Shown piece after piece: positions 34,013-44,437 of a DNA stretch of 64,000 nt. The first letter of the stretch is position 1, and each line of letters starts with the position of its first letter. The position numbers and the translations under genes are program-made. Source of the DNA: Allium sativum (lineage: Eukaryota; Streptophyta; Magnoliopsida; Asparagales; Amaryllidaceae); assembly GCA_030737875.1 (NCBI GenBank), contig CM060922.1, positions 230,000,335 to 230,064,334 on the forward strand, in the 5' to 3' direction. Below the pieces are notes generated by a model that made no database searches, was not told the DNA's origin, and saw nothing but the letters and a program-made list of their open reading frames with translations.

Positions 34013-34765
34013 GAAAAACGTTAATCGGGTGTTTGTACAATGCGAATTTTTCGTTCTAAACATAGATAGTGTAAGGCGGGTCATCACAAGATAAATATGA
34101 AAGAACAGTGAAATTCTTATTTTGTAAACCCTCTTCATGCCCCAACCAAATGAGTGAGTTTAAGCGCGAGGAGCAGAAGAAAGTTGAGATTTCTCTCCTT
34201 TTTAGCGCGAATAACCAGAACATTTTCCAAGAGGCCGTTTAGAATAAATGGTTTTCTACATCCCATTTAACACCTCGAATGACATTTGCTCATCAAAATA
34301 AATATAAATTTTACACCAAATTGTCAACTGCTTAGTAAGGAAAAAGAATACTGTATCTTTTCAAAATTGAAGAAATTGCACTTAACTTATGCTAATGCTG
34401 GTGATGAGTTCGATGCACCGCTGGTCATCACAATCTTAGTTTTGAAATCTGTAGCAAAATTCATCCCTGTCCATCTGTTTCCCCTATCGCCTTTAGTGTC
34501 CGGAGTCACATTCCATGCCTGCTCTTGAGTCACTATGTCAACATGTTTTTTTCTTTTTCTTTTTCTTTTTAGTAGCTGCTACCTTAGAAGTAATTGCCCT
34601 AAAATACTAGAATATAAATATGAACTGATGCCTTAGAAAATTTGTTATTGCCTCTCTTGATTTATCAAACAATCGACCTTGAATGCATGGACATAAATGC
34701 AAAGTATTAGAAAAACCCGGAACATTCGTGAATAATCATACAAAATTTTGAAAGTATTGAATCGA
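34013..34765. other. Intergenic stretch, nothing recognised
   Basis: Contains a T-rich run (TTTTTCTTTTTCTTTTTC near 34,545) and an 80-codon open frame at 34,286-34,528 without recognisable motifs, which I do not call a gene. Confidence 0.45.
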
Positions 34766-35235
34766 AGGTAAATTGGCATGAGAAGTTCACTAGACTTGAG
34801 TAATAAATTATAGAAGTTTTAAAGTAAAATTTGTAAAGCGCATTACCGAGAACATATAAAGCTCATGAGTTTAAGTAGAGTCTTGGAATTTTTTATCCTT
34901 TATTTTGGAGCAAGTCCAACAAGGCATTACATTTCACAAAATCTGAAATGTACATCCAAAAAGGTGTCCAACAGAGTGTGCAAACACTTCAAAGTTTGGA
35001 TTTCGAAGGACATTCGTTTCAGAATCTGCAAACTATTCAAGCGTTTGTGAACAAACGCCCGAAACCAGACGTCTGTTAAACAAATGCCTGAAACCAGACA
35101 TCTATTCAACAAACTCCTGGTTTTCAATTGCTTGTTATTACAACGAGCATATTTTTATTACAACGGGCAGTTTTTTAACTTTTAAATGGCCTAAAGGGGC
35201 CAGTGAGGGCATGTAGACACATTTTGCTGAATGTT
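34766..35235. repeat. Dispersed repeat, unit 2
   Basis: Second copy of 31,219-31,687. The differences are spread evenly, so the copies are old. Confidence 0.82.
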
Positions 35236-35805
35236 CTTGACACATGCGACAGATTTTGCTGAATTTTACTGAGACATGCAGACTGTTTTAAAATGCAATC
35301 ACTTTTAAATTATCATGCGTTTGTTCAACAAACGCTTGTTTTCAAAACTGTTGTAATTTTTCGGTTCCAATAATTCGGGGTGCGGAAAATCGAAAATCCG
35401 CACCCGAACTTATGGGTGTAAACGGGTCGGACCGGACCCAACGGAGGTGTTCTAGTCCTGTCCCACAAGTGATTCGGATGGACACGGACCAGACACCATA
35501 TAGCCTCAGACCGAGCCGGATAACGGACTGTTCTGTCCGATATACAACAATTACTCTTGAATCACGGTGTCAACTTCTGAACTCATGTTTTGCGCCTACT
35601 CTTGAATCGCGATGTAGGTACGGTTTTTCATCTTTCCAGTAGCTGTTGCCTTAGAAATTACTGCCCTAGAATACTAAATAAGGGACGTGAATGTATGTAT
35701 GTCAGTAGAATAAAGTTATAAATTGGGTTTAACAAGAGTCCAGGAGTTTCTTATGCTTTATTTGTTAGATTTAGATCCGCAGAGGCCAAAGCTTTTTACA
35801 AAAAC
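35236..35805. other. Intergenic stretch with hAT-like end
   Basis: TATGGGTGTAAACGGGTCGGACC (from 35,411) resembles the end of hAT-type MITEs, but I cannot find the partner end. No supported gene. Confidence 0.35.
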
Positions 35806-35902
35806 ACCCTATATATACTCTCCATCGCCGCCTTAAGCCCTCCGCCTTTCCCTAAAACAACAAACACAACAATGACTTCTTGCATTAGTGCTATTGCTAG
35901 TT
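35806..35902 (+). promoter_or_regulatory. Candidate core promoter and start of gene copy 2
   Basis: CCCTATATATACTC is a good TATA box. It is followed by a CT-rich leader, AACAACAAACACAACA, and an ATG near 35,874 in good plant context. The frame (MTSCISAIAS) stops after ten codons at TGA where a 128-bp insertion begins. It lies about 1 kb before the 36,840 exon, so it could be exon 1 of that gene, but I cannot connect the two by a clean splice. Confidence 0.35.
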
Positions 35903-36051
35903 GAAACAAATCGCACACAATTATTAGATCACACTACCATGAGGAGTTGAACAAAATAAATTGGATGATGAACAACACAACGATTAAAATTCATGTATTT
36001 TTAAGGATTGAAATCCTTTATAATGAATAAGCATTAGTGCTATTGCTAGTT
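35882..36051. repeat. 128-bp insertion flanked by a 21-bp direct repeat
   Basis: GCATTAGTGCTATTGCTAGT(T) occurs at 35,882-35,902 and 36,031-36,051. The 128 bp between is found again, inverted and diverged, at about 36,612-36,690. A perfect 21-bp flanking repeat suggests a long target-site duplication, as left by LINE/SINE-type insertion, or a repair event. Confidence 0.7.
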
Positions 36052-36263
36052 TCCCATCATAACTGCACAAGTATAAAATGCATCAACAATAGAAACATAA
36101 AATCTACCAGAAAAATATCTTTTGATGGTTTAGGCGGAAGAGAGTGTCTGCTTTTAGCAACTGGTATAAAGCCATTTAAATTGTTCTGTGAAGAGAAAAC
36201 ACAGAAAAATTATATAAGAATGCAACAATATATACATGAACTTAACACACACACATATACATC

Positions 36264-36600
36264 ATGGTAGTTAAGGCGTTAAGACGCAAAAAAACGCAAG
36301 CATTGAGCCTGAGGCTTTTTTGAGGCTTGGGCTTTTTTGTGTGACTTTTATATGAGTTTGATCTGCTATTTTGCTAACAACAAATTAATTTTTAAACCAT
36401 ATTTTATAATTTATTCAATTATTTATATATTTTATTAATAAGATTCAAATTTTAAACCATATTTTATAATTTGTTGAACAATCAAAATTTTAGTTTAACT
36501 ATTTATAAATAAAATTTTGAATTTAGCAAAAAAAAAAGCCTTAAACTACGAAAAAGGCGCACTCAAACTATAAAAAGACGCAAGCACCCTGATAACTATG
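36264..36600. repeat. Probable MITE with diverged inverted ends
   Basis: The left end ATGGTAGTTAAGGCGTTAAGACGC and the right end, read in reverse as CATAGTTATCAGGGTGCTTGCGTC, are imperfect inverted repeats around an AT-rich core with AAGGCGC and GAGGCTTGGGC words. Such elements are common near plant genes. Confidence 0.5.
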
Positions 36601-36611
36601 ACATACATATG

Positions 36612-36690
36612 TATGAATTTTAACCGCTATGTTATTCATCATCCAATTTATTTTGTTCAACCCCTCACGGTAGTGTGATCTAATAATATG
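36612..36690 (-). repeat. Inverted copy of the 35.9-kb insert
   Basis: The reverse complement matches about 35,919-35,995 (CATCATCCAATTTATTTTG, GGTAGTGTGATCTAATAAT). The pair could form a long-range hairpin across the promoter-to-exon interval. Confidence 0.7.
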
Positions 36691-36839
36691 TTTTCATCAT
36701 CCAATTTATTCATCATCCAATTTATTCTAGTTTCAATGATACATGAACACAATCAAAGCTGACTGATGATGTTGTTCTTTACCATTGTAATAGTTATTTT
36801 AAATCACTAATATGTATTTTTATTTTGGCATTTTAGCAG

Positions 36840-37108
36840 GAAAAAGTGTTGCCAAAGGATTTTCCATTTGAGATTATTGATAATCCTGAAGGTGGATCAA
36901 TTACGCTTAAGAGAGAATATGACACTGAGCAGATCCAAGCTACTGTGAATGCCTACTCGTATATGAGTACTCCGATCTTGCAGATGTATCTAAATATTAC
37001 CATAAAAAAGAAAGTGGGTCCTACTTTAGAAATCTTTTGCCATCTCAGACCAAATGATTTCCAAATTATACTCGTGTCATTGGAAAATCCAGAAATCTCC
37101 AAATCCAA
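36840..37108 (+). CDS. Penultimate exon, mitochondrial glycoprotein (MAM33/p32) family, copy 2
   Basis: The acceptor TTTTAGCAG/GAA at 36,839 opens a clean frame, EKVLPKDFPFEIIDNPEGGS, then ITLKREYDTEQIQATV, LQMYLNITIKKKVGPTLEIF and LVSLENPEI. It ends at the donor CCAA/GTAAGATT (37,108/37,109). FPFEIIDNP and the hydrophobic TIKKKVGPTLEIF strand are hallmarks of the plant mitochondrial glycoprotein family, a matrix protein related to human p32/gC1qBP. The exon ends with two bases of a codon, which fits the acceptor phase of the last exon seen in copy 1 at 29,970. The matching last exon of this copy should lie just past the window end, near 64,030, giving an intron of about 27 kb. No lesion seen. 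Confidence 0.85.
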
Positions 37109-37299
37109 GTAAGATTTCTTTATACTGGCTGGGATTGCTTGAAGCTTATCCTACATGTGTCTAACTTGAAAAACATGTATACTTGCTGAGATACCAATAC
37201 ATGCTAATTTGATCTGCATATAAAACCTGGAAACTTACAGACCAAACACTCAAGGGATAAGTGACATGATATGCCTCATATTGCAAAATAAGGGATACA
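37109..37299 (+). other. Host intron (gene copy 2), left part
   Basis: Follows the splice donor and runs to the copia insertion. It ends with the target sequence ATGGC (37,300-37,304). Confidence 0.75.
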
Positions 37300-37304
37300 A
37301 TGGC
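37300..37304. repeat. Copia target-site duplication, left
   Basis: ATGGC, identical to 62,162-62,166 directly after the far LTR end and to 28,100-28,104 in copy A. Confidence 0.93.
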
Positions 37305-37790
37305 TGTTGGAAAACAATGACCGAGTCGCATACTTTGTCGCTTTCTTGAAGACGATTCGACGATCTGGCTGATGGTGCAAACAAGTTTATACTTGTTGCC
37401 GCCGTCTCTAGGATAAAACAGCATCGAAAAAATAATCAATTTGCTTGCAAAACAAATCAATTCAGATTTGCACTTTCTAAAAATAATGAACTGCTCGTTC
37501 TGTTTCTATTTTTTGGAGGAAAATAAATGGCGGAGGAAGAAGAAGAAGAGGTTGAGATAAAACGCGTCGTTTTTTTCTTCTGAGTGATCCGAAATAAAAA
37601 ATATACGTGTTATTATTGTTGTAGGGAAGTCGGTTTAGATCTGAAAAAATGGATCTCAGTTTTACCAAATCAAGTAAAAACTGATTCATTCATAGTCTCA
37701 TGATGTGAGACTATACGTATAGGAGTCATCTCACACTTATTCAAATTTTTAAATAATTCGTCTTTATAAAAATAAACTATTTTTCCAACA
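37305..37790 (-). repeat. Copia 3' LTR, uninterrupted
   Basis: 486 bp, TGTTGGAAAACA to TTTTTCCAACA. It preserves the empty sites: TAAAAAATA at 37,595-37,603 for the MULE and CAAAT at 37,666-37,670 for the Tat element. Confidence 0.93.
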
Positions 37791-37802
37791 ATCCTCCACT
37801 TG
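37791..37802 (-). other. Copia polypurine tract
   Basis: On the minus strand CAAGTGGAGGAT lies directly before the LTR start TGTTGG, where a copia PPT belongs. Confidence 0.75.
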
Positions 37803-38410
37803 AATTTTTAAAAAGATTTTCCGAGCAGTTTCGAAAAATATAAGATTGTGCATAAACAAAGGTGTCATCCGACTTGAACATTATTTGCATATTGGATAAG
37901 ATTCGGTTTTTAGTAGAGTGACACGTAGTCTTGAACTCTATTCCTGACATCCGACCACACACAACCTATTCTATAGTGCGATCAAATAAGCCCGTGCATT
38001 TATTGTCATGCATGTCTATCTCAGTTTAGTGAACGCTCCAGAAGTTTTGTCCAAAACTCCATAGGAAACGACCACATTTCCACATTCACATAGGTGAGTC
38101 TATCAAGAGTACTCCTGAAGGTAGGTACTCCACTCCAAATAGAGTATTGATCTCATTAAGAGTTTCAATTAACTCATCTCTAATCACTTCAGGAATACAT
38201 GTTTCTTAATATATAAATGTAGAATGTTCATCAGTTATCACAACTCAACTTGTTTTTACCCATTGAACTTAGTTCTTGGGATCTCCAGTCATTTAGGTTG
38301 GGTTACCATTGTGTGTAATTCTACAATCTCAGGGAAATAGTCTCATTCTTTTAAAATCATTAAGGACTTGCTTTCTGAACAGTCCTTTCGTCAAAGGATC
38401 AGCCAAATTA

Positions 38411-38626
38411 TCATCACTTCATATGTGATGTTCTCTAACAATATTGTGCTTACGACTGTTATTTCTTACCGTTATAATATTGGTTTTGTCCTTTTTTCAA
38501 AAGTCGTCAAATTTTTCATCACTATATATATATATATGATCTTTTACAGTATTGTGCTTACGACTGTCGTCTACTACCATTATAATAACGGTTCTGTACT
38601 TTTTGCAATAACCGCAAAACTATCGC
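38411..38626. repeat. Tandem duplication of about 108 bp inside copia
   Basis: TATTGTGCTTACGACTGT followed by a TACC(G/A)TTATAAT(A/-)... block occurs twice (near 38,441 and 38,549). The second unit lies toward the end of the RNase H coding region. Confidence 0.7.
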
Positions 38627-40745
38627 AATAGATTACACCACTGGTGTCGGTTTTTCCCTTATGGGATCTCAACTAACAGATTTATTTAGTTCTCTGCTTC
38701 TTCACTAGCTGTGGCTAGGGCAATTATCTCAATTTCTATAGTAGACTGAGTCAAAATAGTATGTTTCTGGATTTTCAAGAAACAACTCCTCCAATAATGC
38801 TAGATGTATAGCCACTAGTCGTTTTAGAATCATCTAATAAAGTATTCCAGTCTGCATTGGAATATCTTTCAAATACAGCTTGAAACTTTTCATAATTTAA
38901 TCCAAGGTCCATAGTTCGTTTAAGGTATCTCATGACCCTTTCAATAGCATGTTAATGCTTTATACTAGGTCTACTGGTAAACCTGCACGATAATCCCACG
39001 ACATAGGATGTCGGGTCTAGTACCATTAGTGGTTTATCGAAGGTTGCCAATGATGCTCGCATAATCAGACTGTCTTACACCTTCACCAGTGTTCTTAAAT
39101 AACTTTACAAGGGGATTATATGGTGTACATGCAGGTTTACAGGCAAAGTAATTTTTAGTACCAAGGATTACACTCGACTCACCTAGATCTTTCATATCAA
39201 AATTGGCACTTAAAAAGAATTTGACTGAGTTTATGACATGAATGTTTAGCCTCAAAAAGAGTAGGTCATATACATAAAGACATATAATAGTGCGAATGTC
39301 ATTATCAGATTTGTAATAAATGCATTTGTCACTTTCATTAACCTTAAAACCATGTGAAATGATTAAGTAATCAATTTTTTCATGTCATTGTTTAAGTGCT
39401 TGTTTTAAACCATATAATGATTTATCTAATTTGCATACTTTATGTTCTTGACCATATACTAAAATTCTTCAAGCTGGTCCATATAAATTTCTTCTTCTAA
39501 TTCACCGTTCAAAAATGCGGTTTTAACATCCATTTGGTGTATTAATAAATTATGAACAGAGACAAGTGAGATTAATACCCGAATGGATGTAATTCTAGTT
39601 ACAGGTGAAAAGGTGTCAAAGAATTCTATATTTTCTTTTTGTTTAAAACCTTTAGCTACTAGACGAACTTTATTTTTATCGACAGTGGCATCAGGTTTTA
39701 GTTTCTTTATAAGTACTCATTTACAGCCTATAGATTTACAACCAGGGGGTAAATCTACCAAGTGCCCTACTATTCCTTAATTTAAAAAGAAATTTTGTTT
39801 CATAACAATCAATGTCATTTGATTCAATTATATTTTGTGTATTTAGGTCATAAAATCTGTATGCTTTGCTATTAATAGCATAACCTATAAATACACATTC
39901 ATATGCTCTACTTGCTAATTTTATTCTCTTAGGTTTTGAAATGCGAACATATGCTAAACAACCCCAAGTTATAAAGTATGACACATTGGGTTTATAATTC
40001 TTTAAAATTTCATAAGGTGAAATTTTATTCTTAGATTTAGGGATTCTATTCAAAACATAACATATAGTTAATAATATATCCCTCACCAATGTTTGTTGCA
40101 CCAGAATTAAATAAAATGGCAACTAGTAATTCGGTAAAGCCCCTATTTTTTTCTTTCAGCTTTACCGTTCGTTTCAGGTGAATAGAGTGCAGTTCTCTCA
40201 TGTACTATACTATGTAATTATTAAAATCCAGAATAGAACTAAGTTCATATTCTGCTGCTCTATCACTACGTAGTCTCTTAATTTTCTTATTCGCTTGATT
40301 GTCAATTTCAATTTTGAATATTTTAAACATGTCAAATGCATCACATCTTTCAGAATCACTGTCTCTACAGAGGTAGACTTTATTTCCGCCTTACCAATCT
40401 CTACGGCTTTAGTGGTGTGAGGATCTTCCAACAACATTTTCTGATCATCAGCAGCCGTGTATGTTGTGAATTTGTCACGATCATAGCAGACATGGCGAGA
40501 AACACCAGTGTCTACCCACCAACCATATGATCCACCAAAAAGGTGAATCTCAATAATCATAGCCGTAAGAGGCTTCTCAGTCAGGTTAGCCTACGGTGCT
40601 GGGCCTAGCCTGTTCCGACACTTTCGTGCCATATGACCTGGTTTTTCACGGTTGTAACATAGAAACAACTGCCTAGAATTATTCTTTTTGGTTGGTTGCT
40701 GCTGTCCTTTATGGTTTCCTTGTGGATTCCCATTCTATTCTCAAC
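38590..40745 (-). pseudogene. Copia gag-pol remnant
   Basis: Pieces in minus order: a Gag zinc knuckle near 40,640 with the second Cys lost (CYNREKPGHMARKC); a protease-like WWVDTGVSRHVC near 40,520; an integrase C-terminal part with YKPNVSYFITWGCLAYVR at 39,736-40,122; reverse transcriptase with QMDVKTAFLNGELEEEIYM near 39,540 and LYVYDLL near 39,270, where one of the two catalytic Asp is Tyr; FDMKDLGES near 39,190; and RNase H with RVMRYLKRTMDLGLNYEKF near 38,900 and NADWNTLLDDSKTTSGY. Many stops and frameshifts separate them, and the integrase catalytic core is not recognisable. The domain order PR-INT-RT-RNase H defines Ty1/copia. Confidence 0.9.
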
Positions 40746-41940
40746 TGACCGGCCGTGGAGGCTTACTATTGATAAAGTTGTGAATATGTTTGAAAAGCAT
40801 CCAATTTTGTTTTTGTTTTTGGTAATGAATTATACACTGCTTTTATGTGTCGTTGCCTCCCTTATCTTAATAATAGTCCATGTAACAATTCATCTTGATA
40901 AAATAGTTCGTTTTTCAACATCTATTTTATCAGAAGTTCTGAATCTAACTTTGCCAATGTATTTCATTACCAAGTGTTTCTAGATTATGCATACTTTTCT
41001 GCTAAACCATTGTAATGTGAGACATTCAACAAAGTTCATATGGACGTTATCTTACCAAAAAAGACATACAGTGGTTGAATTATATAACCAAACACACTGC
41101 AAGATTTTACAAGAGAATGTTACCCATCATGGAGATAGAACTGCATCTGGAGTTATGGTCAGACATGGGTGGCTCTCATTTCATATAAGCGTTAATTAAA
41201 TCCTGTTTAATCGGTGTACATCATTACTAGACGTGATAGTCAACATCGCTGTCGTTCATTTAAGAGTGTTTTATCTTTATCAACTTCAATTAAATTTCTA
41301 AAAAATAAACTGCAAACAAGAAAGATAGGGAAATAAATTACTTGTTAATTTGAGAAATGGCGCCATAAAAAAGATAATAGAAGTATCATAAAGCCCCTCC
41401 ATTGTATACTCTTAGACCAGCTCAAATCCCCGTCCGCCCAAGCCTCAAGTCACCAACTGGCTTGCCAAAAATCCCTCTCTTTCTTTTATCTCTTGTATCT
41501 CCAGCCTTTTCCGAGACAACAATATTTTATTTTACCTGTCGAAGTGACCGTATTGCCTCTTATACTCTGTAAGAAGCAAATTTTCATCCTCGTTTCTAGG
41601 TCTAATCTTTAATTTCTAAATCCCAGCATGCCTAGTTTGAGCTATAAATTTGATATCGAGACCGACCGCTTGGAGTCAAGAGCATGAGCATGAGCAAGAG
41701 CAAACGCGACTGAAATCGTTTACTCTGAAGTCAAGGCCAAATAACGCAACACCAACTGATCCGAATTTTCATCTTTTAAAACCCTAGTTTTTTTTTGATT
41801 CCGCCTAAGTATCCGCTCTCGTACTTCAACGAATCAGTGGATACTTTCTCCAGTTCAGTGGATTTATTACTTTTACAGATCAGGCGAATGCTGATGTGGC
41901 GAATGCAGTCCAATCCATTGTTTCCAATTCGTCTTCAAAT
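40746..41940. other. Copia leader region of unclear origin
   Basis: Between the Gag zinc knuckle and the 5' LTR I find neither Gag coding sequence nor a methionine-tRNA primer site. On the plus strand it resembles a plant gene start: pyrimidine-rich stretches, a telo-box AAACCCTAG near 41,781, and an acceptor-like TTACTTTTACAG at 41,879. No long frame supports a gene. Confidence 0.45.
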
Positions 41941-42237
41941 TGTTGGGAAACAATGACTGAGTCACGTACTTTGTCGCTTTCTTGAAGATGATTAGGCGAT
42001 CTGGCCGATGGTGCAAACCAGTTCGTACTTGTTGCTGCCTCTAGGATAAAACAACCTCGAAAAAATAATCGATTTGCTTGCACAACAAATCAGTTCAGAT
42101 TTGCACTTTCTAAAAATAATGAACTGCTCGTTTTGTTTTTTGTTTTTGTTTTCTTTAAAGAGAAAAAAATGGCGGAAGCAGAAGAGGCTAAGATAACACA
42201 CGTCGTTTTTTTTTTGAGTGATCCGAAATAAAAAATA
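41941..42237 (-). repeat. Copia 5' LTR, left segment
   Basis: TGTTGGGAAACAATGACTGAG onward matches 37,305-37,603 with scattered differences and ends with the MULE target duplication TAAAAAATA (42,229-42,237). Confidence 0.92.
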
Positions 42238-42396
42238 GGAATAATTGACAGGAATAATCCGAAGTTTGACATGTCTCCCCATATTAATTCGAAGTTTGGA
42301 TTATTTCTAAATAATCTCAAGCTTAGGGGATCACTTCCCATATTGATCCCGTCTACCTGGTAACCTGATTAACAGGTAAACTTTCCCAAATCAATC

Positions 42397-43246
42397 TTCT
42401 TCTTCCCATTTCTATTTATATCTTCCTACCAAATATTGTGCTCAAATAAAGCGATAACGTACAAATTAAGTCTTCTAATATGATCTTAAATGCCTAGATT
42501 TCTGGTGGAGGAATTCAATCTCCTTACGTTCTAAAACAAAAACACCGCTGAGATAACTTACATGGAATTTCACCTGGTACTTGCGTTATCAGAGTTCGAA
42601 CTCATTTTTCGATTCTAATGTCTGAACGAGGCGTCCACTTAGTTTTCATCCAACGCATTAAACAATGACCAAACATCCAGTTCACTCTTCCATAGAGAAA
42701 ACTTATTCTCATCCAACCAAAAAACAAAGCTAAAAATTTGAATTCTACAGCTATTTATTGTGCCACATTTAGTTCTAGTTTTAGAAATTCTTAAAGAGAA
42801 TTAAGATGGCCATGTAAAATTTCACTGCTAAAGGGAAACGCTTTACTCCTCCATTATGTAATGTAGTAATTGGATTTAAACCACGTTACTTGAATCGTTC
42901 TTTTTTGTGGAAAGATTACTGAAGAGATGTATGTGTTATTGCTCTCCTCATACACTAATTGTTCCATTGCTATGTTCATAGATCCTTATATATAGGTAGC
43001 TTGGGATGTCTCTTTAAGTCATTAATCAAATACTACAGTATCTCAAAACTTTGAGGTGTTCCCTTCAGTTTTGTAGTTCAGTGAGCCAATCCAGTTGACT
43101 CCGAATTTGTCCTCGACCAGTTTGTCCTCTATCTTCCAGTTTGCATAATTTCATCCAGACCAACTTGTGTCATAATACATAATCAACATCAATTTCTTCT
43201 CTTTGCAGATTGTTATCAGTCAACTCACGCAACCTTTAACACAACC
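42397..43246. other. MULE interior, left part
   Basis: No open frame or recognisable domain. Not evidently a captured gene fragment, although I cannot search for one. Confidence 0.5.
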
Positions 43247-43254
43247 CTCACAAT
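43247..43254. repeat. hAT target-site duplication, left (copy B)
   Basis: CTCACAAT, identical to 47,643-47,650. Confidence 0.95.
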
Positions 43255-43269
43255 TAGGGATGCCAACGG

Positions 43270-43470
43270 ATGCAAACGGATACAGATACTGCTATATCCG
43301 TATCTGTATCCGAATTTTTTATTTTTTTGCATCTGTATCCGATATCCGCGGATACTTGCTTAAGTATATCCGTATCCACGGATATTTTAGGATATCCAAA
43401 AATATTCGTATCCGCCTTGCCGGATACAGATATTTTTAATTATCCGAAAATATCTGAAAATATCCGAAAA
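43270..43470. repeat. hAT left subterminal repeats
   Basis: At least ten copies of GTATCCG, GGATAC or ATATCCG occur in both orientations within 200 bp. They are the likely transposase-binding sites, mirrored at the right end. Confidence 0.8.
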
Positions 43471-43860
43471 TTAAACAACAAAAATTTACAAATACTGAAA
43501 TACATCATTTACATGCAAACTCGATAATTCTAATCAAAAATACATCAATCACACAAATTCCACGCTACAAATACTTGCAAAACGTTCAACATACTAAATG
43601 CTTAATTTTTAGCCTAAAATAAAACATAATAATCACGTGACTTAATAATACCTAATACAAACACAAATACAACATTGTTTAATAATACCTAATACAAACA
43701 CAAATACATGTTTTTTGCTTTGCGTAGAGATAAAAGAGTTGAGACTTAAGAGTGCTACAACCTTCTGCTATAACCTAAAACAAACAAAAATATTACGGAT
43801 AAGGATAACCATACAAGATGACATGTGAGAACACTACACAAGCAGTGCATACTGCATAAC
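43471..43860. other. hAT non-coding stretch
   Basis: AT-rich. It contains a short direct repeat (TAATAATACCTAATACAAAC near 43,641 and 43,680). No gene. Confidence 0.5.
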
Positions 43861-44070
43861 TTTGCTGGTGCAAAGCTTTCCGCAGCAGCAAAGGTTGCTA
43901 GTGCAAAGCTTTGCACAACATTGCTTTGCAAAGCATTGCTTTGCAAAGCTTTGCACAGGCAAAGCTTTGCAAGGCAAAGCCTTGCTGCTGGCTTTGCACA
44001 GGCAAAGCTTTGCACAAAGCCTTGCACAGGCAAAGCTTTGCATAGCAAAGCCTTGCTGCTGTGCAAAGCT
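43861..44070. repeat. Palindrome array of GCAAAGCTTTGC units inside hAT
   Basis: About 210 bp made almost wholly of GCAAAGC, CTTTGCA, CACAGGCAAAG and CCTTGCTGCT words. GCAAAGCTTTGC is a perfect 12-bp palindrome and recurs several times. The array yields open frames on both strands, which I treat as artefacts. Confidence 0.85.
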
Positions 44071-44437
44071 TTTAAATTAGCTATGAACAGAAGGAAAAAA
44101 AATAGCATACCATCTACATACTTACAATAGAGACAAAAGCAGCTTTTTAATTAGCTTGAACTCCTTACAACCACCTGCATGTGTGATATATAATGCACAA
44201 GTTCGAGTATATAAACCGTTGTTCTGTTCTAATATTATGGGTATATATACGGGGACATAGCATATGAGTATTTTAAATAAGAAGACATTTAGTTCAACAC
44301 ACCATGTGTGAAGAGTTTCTATAAATTAAGAAGTTGATGTGTCGTCCACAAGCTTAACATTATTACCTATAAATGATTAAAAAATAAATTGAATAATTAT
44401 ATAAACAATGATGCGTTTAACTAAAAAAAAAAAAAAA

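Noticed and set aside
41880..42083. Minus-strand frame ending TMDWTAFATSAFA
   Set aside because: Runs across the copia LTR border, so it joins unrelated sequence; no homology that I recognise.
42238..43254. Pack-MULE with a captured gene
   Set aside because: TIRs and TSD support a MULE, but I see no exon-like or domain-bearing sequence in its interior.
43825..44130. Cys/Leu/Ala-rich frames on both strands
   Set aside because: They arise from the palindromic GCAAAGCTTTGC array; open frames on several phases of both strands are an artefact of the repeat.
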